Shown: positions 7,242 to 15,578, counted from the first letter of the stretch. The stretch is 43,868 bases of DNA from CAZNNH01 sp964574335 (GCA_964574335.1 CAZNNH010000036.1:1-43868), one strand, 5' to 3'. The notes: generated from the sequence alone by a model not told the origin. Program-made: numbers and translations.

Positions 7242-7337
7242 ATGGGCCTCCGGCTCTCCCGCCGGGCGTTGGCGGAGAGCCGTCGCCCGGCGGTGGCGGC
7301 GATCGAGCGCCTGGACTTCGAACCCGTTTCGAGGTAA
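7242..7337 (+). CDS. Possible 31-residue basic peptide
   Basis: An ATG frame of 31 codons starts 3 bp after the preceding stop and ends with TAA before the acyltransferase gene. The product would be Arg-rich at its N-terminus. Weak evidence: no Shine-Dalgarno sequence, and the same DNA forms a strong hairpin (7251-7282) that could explain the base composition. Confidence 0.2.
   Translation: MGLRLSRRALAESRRPAVAAIERLDFEPVSR
7251..7282. other. Strong intergenic hairpin
   Basis: CGGCTCTC plus CGCC (7251-7258, 7260-7263) pairs with GGCG plus GAGAGCCG (7271-7282): twelve pairs, one bulged C at 7259 and a 7-nt loop. No T run follows. It lies between the dehydrogenase pair and the acyltransferase, where it could terminate, attenuate or protect the upstream message. 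Confidence 0.55.
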
Positions 7338-7354
7338 GTACACGCCCCAAGGTC

Positions 7355-8131
7355 ATGGCCAAGGTTGGGCTTAGGAAGGCATTGCCGTTCGGCTTGGCCG
7401 AGGCGTCGCTGCCCGGGGTCGATCTGGCCCGGGCCTTCTCGGAGCGCTGGATCCGGCGTGGCATCATCGCCGGCTTCGGGGTCGGCTTCACCCTCCCCTA
7501 CTTCCGTCTGCTGAACCAGGTCCACATCGAAGGGGACGAGCTGCTCGGCCGGCTCCCCAGGCGCAACGTGGTCTTCCTCTCCAACCACCAGACCTACTTC
7601 CTCGAGGCGATCGCCTTCTTCGACCTGGTGTACGTCCGGCAGCAGATGCCCTTCGAGAGACCGCTTCTGCGCTTCTCCGCCGCCGAGGAGACCATGCGCA
7701 AGAACCTCCTCACGGTGGTGATGAGGCTGGCCGGAAGCGTCACCTTCAGGCGCAGCTTCCGCGACGGCGGTGACGAGGTGAGCCGGCCGGTGGACCTCGA
7801 CGGTGTGGGGCGGCTGAGGGAGGCCATCCAGAACGGATGGCTGCTCCACTTCCCCGCCGGCACCACCAAGCCCGGGGCACCGCTCCGCTCCGGCGTGGCG
7901 CGGATCCTCCACAGCACCCGCGCCGTGGCGGTGCCGGTCCGGGTGGACGGCTTCCGAAAGCTGCTCCTCCACGGCCAGTTGCCGGGGAAGCTGCTCAAGG
8001 AATGCTCGATCCGCGTCCACCCGCCGCTGGACCTCTCCAGCTTCCACGCCGAGACCTACACCAAGGCCAGCGGCGAGCGGGTTCTCCTGGAGCTCGAGGA
8101 GCGGATCGGCGACCTGGCGGCGGAGGAGTAG
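7355..8131 (+). CDS. PlsC-like lysophospholipid acyltransferase
   Basis: A 258-residue member of the 1-acylglycerol-3-phosphate acyltransferase superfamily, which moves an acyl chain onto lysophospholipid at the membrane. The catalytic block reads SNHQTYFLEA: His is followed by the acidic residue six positions later (H-x5-E), not the classical H-x4-D, and the FPEGTR block is FPAGTT. These variants resemble a subfamily with NHQTYF that is common in several phyla. A hydrophobic N-terminal segment (about 36-52) may anchor it. Convergent with the deacetylase, 11 bp apart. Probably active on phospholipid, but a different acyl acceptor is possible. Confidence 0.8.
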   Translation: MAKVGLRKALPFGLAEASLPGVDLARAFSERWIRRGIIAGFGVGFTLPYFRLLNQVHIEGDELLGRLPRRNVVFLSNHQTYFLEAIAFFDLVYVRQQMPFERPLLRFSAAEETMRKNLLTVVMRLAGSVTFRRSFRDGGDEVSRPVDLDGVGRLREAIQNGWLLHFPAGTTKPGAPLRSGVARILHSTRAVAVPVRVDGFRKLLLHGQLPGKLLKECSIRVHPPLDLSSFHAETYTKASGERVLLELEERIGDLAAEE

Positions 8132-8142
8132 CCAGCGGCTGA

Positions 8143-9075
8143 TCAGGCTGGAGCGCGCGGAGCGGCGCCCCCGGAGCCTTTCAGGAGCCCCTCGGCCAGC
8201 TCCCCTGCGGTCACGAAGCGCACGCCCCACCCGGCCAGGGAGCGGGCGATCCGCTCCACCGCATCCTCCATCCAGGGCCCGAGCCGGCGCAGGAACAGCC
8301 GCTCCCTGAGTCGCAGGTCGAGCTCGGGGACCGGGCCCAGCTCGTAGGGGTGGAAGTAGTACTGGACGTCGCCGGTACGCCAGGCGTGCCGCAGGGCCAA
8401 GAGCGTCCAGGCGCGGCCGGCGACCCGGGTGAGGATGCCGGAGGCGGCGGGCAGGCGCAGCCACGGGAACACCGGGTGAGGGACCTCCACCAGGTCGCCG
8501 CTCGGGTCCGGACGCGAGAACCGCTCCCGGAAGCGGTACGGGTTCACGGCCACGTGGTCGTGTCCGAAGTCCTTGCCGAGCAGGCCGCGGGAGGTGCAGA
8601 CCGAGGCATCATAGCGAAACCCCTGATCGCGGAGGATCGGGATCATCCAGTCGCGCACCAGCAGGTTGGGGGCACGGTAGCCGGTGACGCGAGCCCCCAC
8701 CAGGTCCTCCAGACGTCGGCGCGCATCCTCCAGCTCGCGGGCGAATCCGGTCTCCCCGAGCACGTCGATGTCCACGTGGTGATCGCCGTGGCAGCCCACC
8801 TCGTGGCCCCGGGCCGCCACCTCGGCCACCAGCTTCGGGTAGAAGCGCGCCATCTCGCCGAGGACAAAGAAGGTGCCGCGGATGCCGAGGCGGTCGAAGA
8901 GGTCCAGCGTGCGGCGCCCGGTGGTCTGGAGCTCGCCGCTCGGACCTTCGCCGCCGTATTGCTCCCTGAAGAAGGTGGCGGTGTCGGGCCAGCGAGAGCG
9001 GGGCGAGCCGGTGGCCCAGCGGCAGTGGTACCACTCGTCGAGGTCCACCGAGAGGACGGCGCGCCGCTCAGCCAC
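8143..9075 (-). CDS. Polysaccharide deacetylase (DUF3473 type)
   Basis: A 310-residue NodB-fold deacetylase of the type seen in exopolysaccharide and exosortase-associated loci; it would remove N-acetyl groups from a glycan. It begins with VDLDEWYH, has the metal-binding block GCHGDHHVDID and the GYRAPN block, and ends with the longer DUF3473-type C-terminus including the YYFHPYELG segment. No signal peptide is seen. The GTG start at 9075 overlaps the end of the acetyltransferase gene by 8 bp, so the two are co-translated, suggesting joint work on one surface sugar. Confidence 0.88.
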   Translation of the reverse strand: MAERRAVLSVDLDEWYHCRWATGSPRSRWPDTATFFREQYGGEGPSGELQTTGRRTLDLFDRLGIRGTFFVLGEMARFYPKLVAEVAARGHEVGCHGDHHVDIDVLGETGFARELEDARRRLEDLVGARVTGYRAPNLLVRDWMIPILRDQGFRYDASVCTSRGLLGKDFGHDHVAVNPYRFRERFSRPDPSGDLVEVPHPVFPWLRLPAASGILTRVAGRAWTLLALRHAWRTGDVQYYFHPYELGPVPELDLRLRERLFLRRLGPWMEDAVERIARSLAGWGVRFVTAGELAEGLLKGSGGAAPRAPA

Positions 9076-9703
9076 GGGGCCCGGCGTCCCCGATCGGCGG
9101 CGCCTCTGACGGAGCGCCCCCTGCGGTGCCCGGGTCGGCAGAAAGGCGGCCGAGCTGTCGGATCACCTGGGCAGGGTTGCCTCCGGCCACCACGTCGTCG
9201 GGCACGTCCCTGGTGACCACCGAGCCGGCAGTGACCACGCTGCCGGCGCCGACCGTCACCCCCGGGAGGATCGTGACGTTGACGGTGATCCAGGCGTTCT
9301 GCTTGATCACCACCGGCGCCACGTAGGACTGCAGCTTCCCCTCGAAGAAGCGGTACGGGTTGGAGTGGGTGAGCACGTAGACGTTGCCGGCCAGGGAGAC
9401 GTCGTCCTCGATGGTGATGAAGTCGGGGAACGACTCGTCCAGCACGCAGTGCAGGCCGATCAGCACCCGCTGGCCGATGCTCACCCCGCGAAGGCGGTGG
9501 CAGCGCACCCGGATCCCGTTGAGCGGTGCGAAGTAGGCGATCAGGCCCAGGGCATAGTCGAGGAGCTTGCGCACCGCGAAGTAGGCCACGCCCAGCCGGC
9601 CGCGAAAGCCGCGCATCGCCGCCGCGCGGCGGAACGAGCCGGCGGTTCGGGACGGCTCGTAGTAGTCGAGGGCCCGGCGAGAGGTTCCTATCCGGTCGCG
9701 CAT
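9068..9703 (-). CDS. Hexapeptide-repeat O-acetyltransferase
   Basis: A 211-residue left-handed beta-helix acyltransferase of the WcaF/LacA kind. Isoleucine/valine-led hexapeptides run from about residue 75 to 175 (for example ITIEDDVSLAGNVYVLTH and VTVGAGSVVTAGSVVT), with the THSNPY block where the catalytic His is expected and the GNPAQVIR end motif. An N-terminal hydrophobic segment (about 38-62) may associate with the membrane. It is upstream of and overlaps the deacetylase, so acetylation and deacetylation of an envelope or capsular glycan may be paired. Promoter at 9716-9745. Confidence 0.88.
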   Translation of the reverse strand: MRDRIGTSRRALDYYEPSRTAGSFRRAAAMRGFRGRLGVAYFAVRKLLDYALGLIAYFAPLNGIRVRCHRLRGVSIGQRVLIGLHCVLDESFPDFITIEDDVSLAGNVYVLTHSNPYRFFEGKLQSYVAPVVIKQNAWITVNVTILPGVTVGAGSVVTAGSVVTRDVPDDVVAGGNPAQVIRQLGRLSADPGTAGGAPSEAPPIGDAGPRG

Positions 9704-9715
9704 CGGCGGCCTAGG

Positions 9716-9745
9716 ACACTACTCCCCGCGGCGAGTCGGGGTCAA
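9716..9745 (-). promoter_or_regulatory. Promoter of the acetyltransferase-deacetylase pair
   Basis: On the minus strand TTGACC (9745-9740, 5/6) and TAGTGT (9721-9716) are 18 bp apart. The predicted start is about 9709, only 6 nt before the ATG at 9703, so there is no room for a Shine-Dalgarno sequence. Confidence 0.55.
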
Positions 9746-9761
9746 CCCAGCGGCTTTTCTG

Positions 9762-9767
9762 TAGAAT
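9762..9767 (+). promoter_or_regulatory. Candidate -10 box of the M1-type peptidase gene
   Basis: TAGAAT (5/6), 29 bp before the ATG at 9797. The -35 region for this direction coincides with the -35 of the divergent promoter (9740-9745) and is poor, so the two promoters may compete for polymerase. Confidence 0.4.
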
Positions 9768-9796
9768 GGCGGCCGGCGGACCGCGCCGAAGACCCC

Positions 9797-11887
9797 ATGT
9801 GGAAACCTCACGCCCTGGCCACCCTGATCGGCAGCGCCGGCTGCCTGCTCTCGTGCGCGCCGGCGGGTGCGCCACCCGGCGCGCCTGGCCCGGAATGGAC
9901 GTCACGGCTACCCCCGCTGGCCGCAGACGGCGAGCTGCCGCCGCTCCCCGAGGTCTCGCCGCGCAACGCCAGCTACCAGATCCAGGCCCGCCTCGATCCC
10001 GAGGCCCACACCCTCGAGGGAAAGCTGGTGCTCACCTGGCGTAACACCAGCGACCAGCCCCTGGACTGCTTCCCGTTCCACCTCTACTGGAACGCCTTTC
10101 GCAACAGCCACTCGACGTCGGCGCTCGGCGAAGGCCGTCGCGCGGCGCGGCCTCTGCCGGCCGAGGACCGCTATCGGGGCTTCGGCTACATCCAGCCGAT
10201 CTCGATCCGGCAGCTCGGCGAGGTAGAGCACGACCTGCTCCCGAGCCTGCGCTATCTCCAGCCCGACGACGGCAACCCGGACGACCGAACGGTGGCGGAG
10301 GTGGCCACCCCCTCGCCGCTTCCCCCGGGAGGGACGACGCGCTTCCAGATCGAGTGGCGGTCCAGGATCCCCCACGGCAGCGTCGGCCGCGCCGGGTGGG
10401 TCCACGACTACCACTTCATCGCCCAGTGGTTCCCCAAGATCGGCGTCTACCGTAACGGCGAGTGGAGCTGCCACCAGTTCCACGCCACCTCGGAGTTTTT
10501 CGCCGACTTCGGCCGCTACGACGTGAGCCTCACCCTGCCGGCCGGCTTCGTGGTGGGGGCGACCGGCGCGCTCCAGGAGAGCCGCTCCGGCCCGGACGGC
10601 ACCGAGACCTTCCGCTTCGTCCAGGACGACGTGCACGACTTCGTCTGGGTGGCCAGCCGCCGCCTGCTGGAGCGCACCGCCCGGTTCGTGGAGCGGGGGT
10701 ACCCCGAAGTCCAGCTCCGTCTCCTGCTGCAGCCCGAGCACGCCCACCTGGCGGAGCGCTATCTCGAGGCCACCCGCACGGCGCTTCTGGCCTACGGGGC
10801 CTGGTCGACTCCCTACCCCTACGCCCAGCTCACCGTGGTGGACCCGGCCTGGGGCTCGGCCTCCGGAGGCATGGAGTACCCGACGCTGTTCACGGGGGGC
10901 GCCTCGATCCTCTCGCCGATCGCGCTGCAGAGCCCGGAGGCGGTGACGGTCCACGAGGCCGGCCACCAGTTCTGGTACGGCCTGGTGGCCAACGACGAGT
11001 TCGAGGAAGCCTGGCTCGACGAGGGGATGAACACCTACCACGAGGCCAAGGCGCTGTGGCTGCGCTTCGGTCCGGCGCGCTTCGGACGCCGCTACTTCGG
11101 CCTGCCGGGACGCCGAGCCGGCAGCGTGCCGGTCGTCGCTCGGGGGGTCGTGATCCCGTTCGGCCAGGACCTGGTCGACGATCTGCAGGAGGCGGAGCCC
11201 GACGACCGGATGACCCGACGCTCCTGGGAGTACCGGACGTCGGATTCCTACGTGCACAACTCCTACGACAAGCCCGCCCTGACCCTGATCACCCTGGAGA
11301 GGCTGGTGGGCGAGCCGACCATGACCAGGATCCTGCGCACCTACGCGCGCCGCTTCCGGTTCCGGCATCCGACCACCGCCGACTTCATCGCTACCGTAGG
11401 CGAGGTCGCCGGGGAGGACTACGGATGGTTCTTCGACGAGACCTGGTTCTCGAGCGAGACCTGCGACTACACCGTCGACGTGGAGGTCGAGGAGGAGCTG
11501 GGGCCGGAGGGTTACGTCGAGGACGCGGAGGGGCAGCTCACCCCGCAGCCGGCCGCACCCCGAGGCGGATTCGAGTCCCGGGTGACGGTGAGGCGGCTGG
11601 GCGGCGTGAGGATGCCGGTCGAGCTGCTGGTGCAGTTCGAGAACGGCGAGAGGGTCGAGGAGCGCTGGGACGGCCAGGACCGCTGGCGGCGCTTCGTCTA
11701 CCACCGCAGGGCCCGGGTGGTGCGAGCGGTGGTCGACCCGAGGCGAAGGCTGGCCATCGACCTGGTGCCGGCCAACAACGCCTGGACCGAGACGCCCGGG
11801 GACTCCACCCGCGCAGCGACCAAGGGTGCGCTGCGCTTCATGATCTGGCTCCAGGACCTGCTGGAGCTCCACGCGCTTCTGGGGTGA
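9797..11887 (+). CDS. M1-family (gluzincin) metallopeptidase, lipoprotein
   Basis: About 696 residues. A signal peptide with a possible lipobox (LLSC, Cys near 20) suggests export and lipid anchoring in the envelope. The zinc site is the classic HEAGH (H386, E387, H390) with the third ligand E409 eighteen residues on, in the DEG motif. GGMEYP stands in for the GxMEN exopeptidase motif of M1 aminopeptidases. The N-terminal third is the beta-sandwich typical of M1 enzymes (LEGKLVLTWRN, FPFHLYWNAFRN). The frame is open from 9365, but that part is antisense to the acetyltransferase; 9797 is the first start followed by a signal peptide. Overlapping membrane protein follows after 1 bp. Confidence 0.9.
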   Translation: MWKPHALATLIGSAGCLLSCAPAGAPPGAPGPEWTSRLPPLAADGELPPLPEVSPRNASYQIQARLDPEAHTLEGKLVLTWRNTSDQPLDCFPFHLYWNAFRNSHSTSALGEGRRAARPLPAEDRYRGFGYIQPISIRQLGEVEHDLLPSLRYLQPDDGNPDDRTVAEVATPSPLPPGGTTRFQIEWRSRIPHGSVGRAGWVHDYHFIAQWFPKIGVYRNGEWSCHQFHATSEFFADFGRYDVSLTLPAGFVVGATGALQESRSGPDGTETFRFVQDDVHDFVWVASRRLLERTARFVERGYPEVQLRLLLQPEHAHLAERYLEATRTALLAYGAWSTPYPYAQLTVVDPAWGSASGGMEYPTLFTGGASILSPIALQSPEAVTVHEAGHQFWYGLVANDEFEEAWLDEGMNTYHEAKALWLRFGPARFGRRYFGLPGRRAGSVPVVARGVVIPFGQDLVDDLQEAEPDDRMTRRSWEYRTSDSYVHNSYDKPALTLITLERLVGEPTMTRILRTYARRFRFRHPTTADFIATVGEVAGEDYGWFFDETWFSSETCDYTVDVEVEEELGPEGYVEDAEGQLTPQPAAPRGGFESRVTVRRLGGVRMPVELLVQFENGERVEERWDGQDRWRRFVYHRRARVVRAVVDPRRRLAIDLVPANNAWTETPGDSTRAATKGALRFMIWLQDLLELHALLG

Positions 11888-11888
11888 G

Positions 11889-12929
11889 GTGGTGATCGAG
11901 GCTTGGATCGCGGGCCTTCGCCGGGTGGCCCGAAGCCCCCGCCTGGTGGTGGCGGTGTGGCTGGTCAACGTGGCGACGGCCGCCATGCTGGCGGTGCCGC
12001 TCGCCATCGCCCTGGAGCAGGGGCTCCGTCATCGGGACGGCGCCGCCGGCATGCTGCGGGGCTTCGACTACGCGTGGTGGAGCCACTGGTCGTCGGAGCA
12101 GACCGGCTGGGTTCGGAGCTTCGGCCCTGACATCCAGGGCAAGGGCTTCGCGGTCAAGAACCTCGACTTTCTGCTGCGCGGCGAGCTGCCGCTGCGGCTC
12201 TTCTCCTTCACCGCCCCGTGGCCCTCGGGCCACGGGGCCCCGCGGCCGCTCGACCCGGTCTTCCTAGGCCTGGGGGTCCTGTACCTGGTCTTCCAGGTCT
12301 TCCTCACCGGCGGCATCCTGGCGGTGCTGCGCTCGGCCCAGGGAAGCTTCTCGGTGCGCGGGCTGTTGCACGCTTCCGGCTTCTACTTCGGGCGCCTCCT
12401 TCGGGCGGGCCTCTTCCAGCTCCTGGCGCTTCTTCTGGTCTTCGGCCTGAACGTGCCGCTCCTGCAGTGGGCCGACCGACAGGCCTCCGAGGCCGTCTCC
12501 GAGACCACCGCCATGGGCTTCCTGCTCGGCCACCACCTGGCCCTGCTGCTCGCGATCCTGGCCGTTCACATGGTCTCTTCGTACGCCAAGGTCGTGATCG
12601 TGGTGGAGGAGCGCCGGAGCGCCGGGATGGCCTATCTCTCCGCGATCGGCTTCTGCATTTCCCGCCCCCTGCGCACCGTCGGCCACTACCTGGGGTTCCC
12701 GCTCCTGGGAGCGGTCCTGATCGTGGCATTTGCTCTCCTCGACGGCTGGTTCGAGCCCACCGGCTTCCGGACCCAGTTGGTCACGCTGGGGCTCTGCCAG
12801 GCGATGCTGCTGGGGCGGATCGGCCTGCGGCTGGCCCTGCTGGGAGGGCAGGTGGCCCTGTTCCAGGGTGGAGGCAGCGCCGCCGCCGGAGACCGGGTCG
12901 CTGGCGCAACGGCCCCCAATCGGGTATAA
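11889..12929 (+). CDS. Hypothetical polytopic membrane protein
   Basis: A 346-residue integral membrane protein beginning GTG GTG one base after the peptidase stop, so probably co-translated with it. About six hydrophobic segments are visible (around 18-38, 120-145, 165-190, 205-230, 250-275 and 285-310), with a soluble loop of about 80 residues after the first. No catalytic motif or family is recognised. The coupling suggests it helps or is served by the exported peptidase. A TATAAC box at 12925-12930 covers its stop codon and may start transcription of the next gene. Confidence 0.7.
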   Translation: MVIEAWIAGLRRVARSPRLVVAVWLVNVATAAMLAVPLAIALEQGLRHRDGAAGMLRGFDYAWWSHWSSEQTGWVRSFGPDIQGKGFAVKNLDFLLRGELPLRLFSFTAPWPSGHGAPRPLDPVFLGLGVLYLVFQVFLTGGILAVLRSAQGSFSVRGLLHASGFYFGRLLRAGLFQLLALLLVFGLNVPLLQWADRQASEAVSETTAMGFLLGHHLALLLAILAVHMVSSYAKVVIVVEERRSAGMAYLSAIGFCISRPLRTVGHYLGFPLLGAVLIVAFALLDGWFEPTGFRTQLVTLGLCQAMLLGRIGLRLALLGGQVALFQGGGSAAAGDRVAGATAPNRV

Positions 12930-13034
12930 CGTCCGGAGCGCGAGAACCCCACGGAATTGGCGAGAGTAGCCCGCGACCAACCCCCCGAGAACCATTTCGA
13001 GAAAGGAGCGGAGGAGGATCTTCCTTCAACGGTC

Positions 13035-13787
13035 ATGGCCGACAGCATCGTGATCTCCGAGATGAGTTGGACACAAATAGAAGAGGTGCTCAAGGAGCGC
13101 CCAGTGGCACTGGTTCCGGTCGGCGCTACCGAGGCCCACGGGCCGCATCTCCCGGTCTCGACCGACGTCCTGATCGCCCAGGCGCTGGCCCAACGGGGCG
13201 CGGTCAAGCTCAAGGAGCATGGGGTCCACTCCCTGATCCTGCCCTCGGTGCCGTTCGTGGTGGCCGAGCTGGGAGCGGACTTCCCCGGGACGATCAGCGT
13301 CACGCCGGAGACCGAGGTGGCCCTGCTCCGCGACGTCGCGGTGGCCGCGTCCAGGAAGTTCCGCGCGGTGGCGTTCGTCGGGGTCCACGTCGAGCCCGCC
13401 CACCTCGAAGCGATGAAGCAGGCGACCGAGGCCGCCAACAAGGCGGGGGCCAAGGCCTGCTATCTGGACATCACTCGCAAGCGCTGGGCCGACACCCTGG
13501 GTGAAGCCTTCGCGGAAGGGGACCACGCCGGGGCGTGGGAGACCTCGCTTCTGATGGCGGCGGCTCCCGACCGGGTCGACAACTCGGCGCGCCGCAACCT
13601 GCCCCCGGTCGACTCCCTGCGCCCGGCGCTCAAGAAGGGGGCCAAGACCTTCGCCGAGGCCGGAGGCGAGGACGCCTACTTCGGTGACCCGACCGCCGCC
13701 TCGACGGAAGACGGTGAAGCCTACCTGGAATCCCTGGCGGAGATCCTGTCGCTGTCGGTGATGGAGTTCCTCGGCAGCAAGGCCTGA
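13035..13787 (+). CDS. Creatininase-family metallohydrolase
   Basis: A 250-residue cytosolic amidohydrolase-like enzyme of the creatininase family, which uses two divalent metals. The expected ligands are at creatininase-like positions: E33 and H35 in GATEAHGPH, D44 in STD, and H118-V-E120 in GVHVEPAH; the HAGAWETS block (E169) also fits. Most relatives have NGHGGN at the third block, while true creatininase has H-x-E as here. The substrate is unknown; other family members act on formamides or on mycofactocin precursor. The ATG at 13035 is preferred because an AGGAGCGGAGGAGG tract lies upstream, although spacing is long. The frame is open from 12957. Confidence 0.8.
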   Translation: MADSIVISEMSWTQIEEVLKERPVALVPVGATEAHGPHLPVSTDVLIAQALAQRGAVKLKEHGVHSLILPSVPFVVAELGADFPGTISVTPETEVALLRDVAVAASRKFRAVAFVGVHVEPAHLEAMKQATEAANKAGAKACYLDITRKRWADTLGEAFAEGDHAGAWETSLLMAAAPDRVDNSARRNLPPVDSLRPALKKGAKTFAEAGGEDAYFGDPTAASTEDGEAYLESLAEILSLSVMEFLGSKA

Positions 13788-13835
13788 CCCGCCGCCGACG
13801 GGGCTCCGCGCCGGTCCCGCCGGTTCGGGCCGCGG

Positions 13836-13864
13836 TTGACGGATGCTTTCGCTCCGTCTAGCTT
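13836..13864 (+). promoter_or_regulatory. TTGACG-17-TAGCTT promoter of the GNAT gene
   Basis: TTGACG (13836-13841, 5/6), a 17-bp spacer, then TAGCTT (13859-13864). The predicted start is about 13871, giving a 76-nt leader. The spacer and edge of the -35 hold an inverted repeat (GACGGA at 13838-13843 and TCCGTC at 13853-13858, with GC/GC inside), possibly an operator. The same architecture recurs at 27851-27879. Confidence 0.6.
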
Positions 13865-13946
13865 GTGGGCGTCGAGCAGATCCAGAGGTTCGTCCACGAC
13901 CCGGTGAGGCCGAGCCGCCACACCGGGCGAGACCGGGAGGCGGGCC

Positions 13947-14534
13947 ATGGAAGAGAAGCGAGTCACCCTCAAGGACGGCTCCGAGGTGCTCCTCCGCCCC
14001 ATGCGGAGCGACGACCAGGAGCGGTCGTACGAGTTCTTTCAAGCCATCCCGACAGAGGATCGCGGTCTTCTCCGCGCCGACGTCACCCGGCGCGAGATGG
14101 TCGCGCAGAGGATCCGACTGATGGAGGCCGGCCAGGTCCGACGCCTGGTGGCCGTGGTCGGCGACAGGATCGTCGCCGACGGCGCGCTCGAGCTGTCGGG
14201 CCACGGCTGGAAGCAGCACGTGGCCGAGATCCGGCTGATCGTCGGCGTCGACTACCGACGCAAGGGGCTGGGCATGCTGATGGCGCGGGAGCTCTACCTG
14301 CTGGCCGCGGCCGAGAAGGTCGAGCAGGTGGTTGTGAAGATGATGCGTCCCCAGTACGCCGCCCACGACATCTTCAAGCGCCTCGGCTTCGGTGATCAGG
14401 CGCTGCTGCCCGAGTACGTCAAGGACCGGAGCGGGCGGAAGCAGGACCTGATCCTGATGCGCTGCGACCTGCAGGCGATGTGGAAGCAGCTCGAGGACTA
14501 CTTCCAGGAGTCCGACTGGCAACGGACCCGCTGA
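13947..14534 (+). CDS. GNAT-family N-acetyltransferase
   Basis: A 195-residue acetyl-CoA-dependent acetyltransferase. Motif A is clear: IRLIVGVDYRRKGLGMLM, with the R-x-x-G-x-G/A phosphate-binding signature, and a C-terminal FKRLGF block follows. The substrate, small molecule or protein, cannot be told. The ATG at 13947 is preceded by GGGAGG at suitable spacing. Its last 55 bp overlap the frame of the CPBP protease if the GTG at 14480 is the true start there. Confidence 0.88.
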   Translation: MEEKRVTLKDGSEVLLRPMRSDDQERSYEFFQAIPTEDRGLLRADVTRREMVAQRIRLMEAGQVRRLVAVVGDRIVADGALELSGHGWKQHVAEIRLIVGVDYRRKGLGMLMARELYLLAAAEKVEQVVVKMMRPQYAAHDIFKRLGFGDQALLPEYVKDRSGRKQDLILMRCDLQAMWKQLEDYFQESDWQRTR

Positions 14535-15565
14535 CGGCCGGAGAGGACGCCGTCCCCGACGACACGGGGCCAGAGCGGCGAACCCCGCGCCTCAGATGGG
14601 CTTGGGTGCTCTTCTGGAACCCCGACGAGCGGCGCCTGCGCGCGCTGTTCCGGCTGCTGGCCCTCCTGGCGTTGCTGGCCGGGGCCGGCATCGCGCTCCG
14701 TGCCAGCGGCCTCTTCGCGCACCGCTTCGGCCCGGGCTTCCTGGTGGCATGGGCCGGGTCCCGCGCGCTGGTCACCGTCCTCGGCCTGTGGCTGGTGGGT
14801 GGCCTCGTCGACCGGCGTGGTCTCCGCGGTTTCGGCCTGACCCTGGATCGTGCCTTCCTGTCCGACCTCGGGTTCGGCCTGGCGCTGGGGGCGACGCTGA
14901 TGGGCCTCGTCTTCGTCGGGGAGTGGAGCGCCGGGTTCCTGATCGTCACCGACACCCTGTCCAGCGCCATCCCTGGCGTGACCTTCGCCCAAGCGATCTG
15001 GGCCCCGGCCTTCGTCTTCCTGTGTGTGGGGATCTACGAGGAGCTGCTCTTCCGCGGCTACCTGCTGCTCAACCTCGCCGAGGGGCTCGGCTTCGATCGT
15101 CTGGGTGGGCGGCGCGGCGGGATGGTGCTGGCTTGCCTGCTGGCGTCGGCGGCGTTCGCCGCCGGCCACGCCGGCAACCCGAACGCTTCCTGGATCAGTG
15201 CCGTGAACATCGGCGTGGCCGGCGTCTTCCTGGCGCTGGGCTTTCTGTTGACCGGGCGGCTGGCCTTGTCGATCGGGCTGCACGTCACCTGGAACTTCTT
15301 CCAGGGCAACGTGTTCGGCTTCCCGGTCAGTGGCGTCACCCTGCTCAGCACCAGCTTCCTCAAGATCGAGCAGAGAGGCCCCGAGGTCTGGACTGGCGGC
15401 GCCTTCGGCCCCGAGGCCGGGCTGGTCGGGCTCCTCGCGATGCTGCTGGGAAGCGGCCTGACGCTGGCATGGTGCCGGAGGCGATCGGGTCGGCTGCGCC
15501 TGGCCACGGAGCGGCTGCTGTCTGGACCGGCCCCGAACCGAAGCGGGCCGGCGCCCGCCGCCTAG
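14480..15565 (+). CDS. CPBP (CAAX/Abi) intramembrane metalloprotease
   Basis: A 361-residue membrane protease of the Rce1/CPBP clan. All three catalytic motifs are present: E187-E188-x3-R192 (YEELLFRG), F226-x3-H230 (FAAGH) and H268-x3-N272 (HVTWN). Seven or eight hydrophobic segments lie between residues 55 and 340. The start is uncertain: GTG at 14480 overlaps the GNAT gene by 55 bp, while GTG at 14606 begins just before the first membrane segment and would avoid the overlap. Bacterial members act in protein maturation, signalling or bacteriocin immunity; the target here is unknown. A GC hairpin follows at 15579-15601. Confidence 0.85.
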   Translation: MEAARGLLPGVRLATDPLTAGEDAVPDDTGPERRTPRLRWAWVLFWNPDERRLRALFRLLALLALLAGAGIALRASGLFAHRFGPGFLVAWAGSRALVTVLGLWLVGGLVDRRGLRGFGLTLDRAFLSDLGFGLALGATLMGLVFVGEWSAGFLIVTDTLSSAIPGVTFAQAIWAPAFVFLCVGIYEELLFRGYLLLNLAEGLGFDRLGGRRGGMVLACLLASAAFAAGHAGNPNASWISAVNIGVAGVFLALGFLLTGRLALSIGLHVTWNFFQGNVFGFPVSGVTLLSTSFLKIEQRGPEVWTGGAFGPEAGLVGLLAMLLGSGLTLAWCRRRSGRLRLATERLLSGPAPNRSGPAPAA

Positions 15566-15578
15566 CCTCGGCCTTCAT

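Noticed and set aside
9365..9796. In-frame extension of the M1-type peptidase by 144 codons
   Set aside because: It would run antisense through the hexapeptide acetyltransferase gene, and the signal peptide begins only at 9797.
9908..12007. Long antisense frame opposite the M1-type peptidase
   Set aside because: The plus strand carries the HEAGH-x18-E zinc site and a signal peptide; the antisense product has the composition of a GC shadow.
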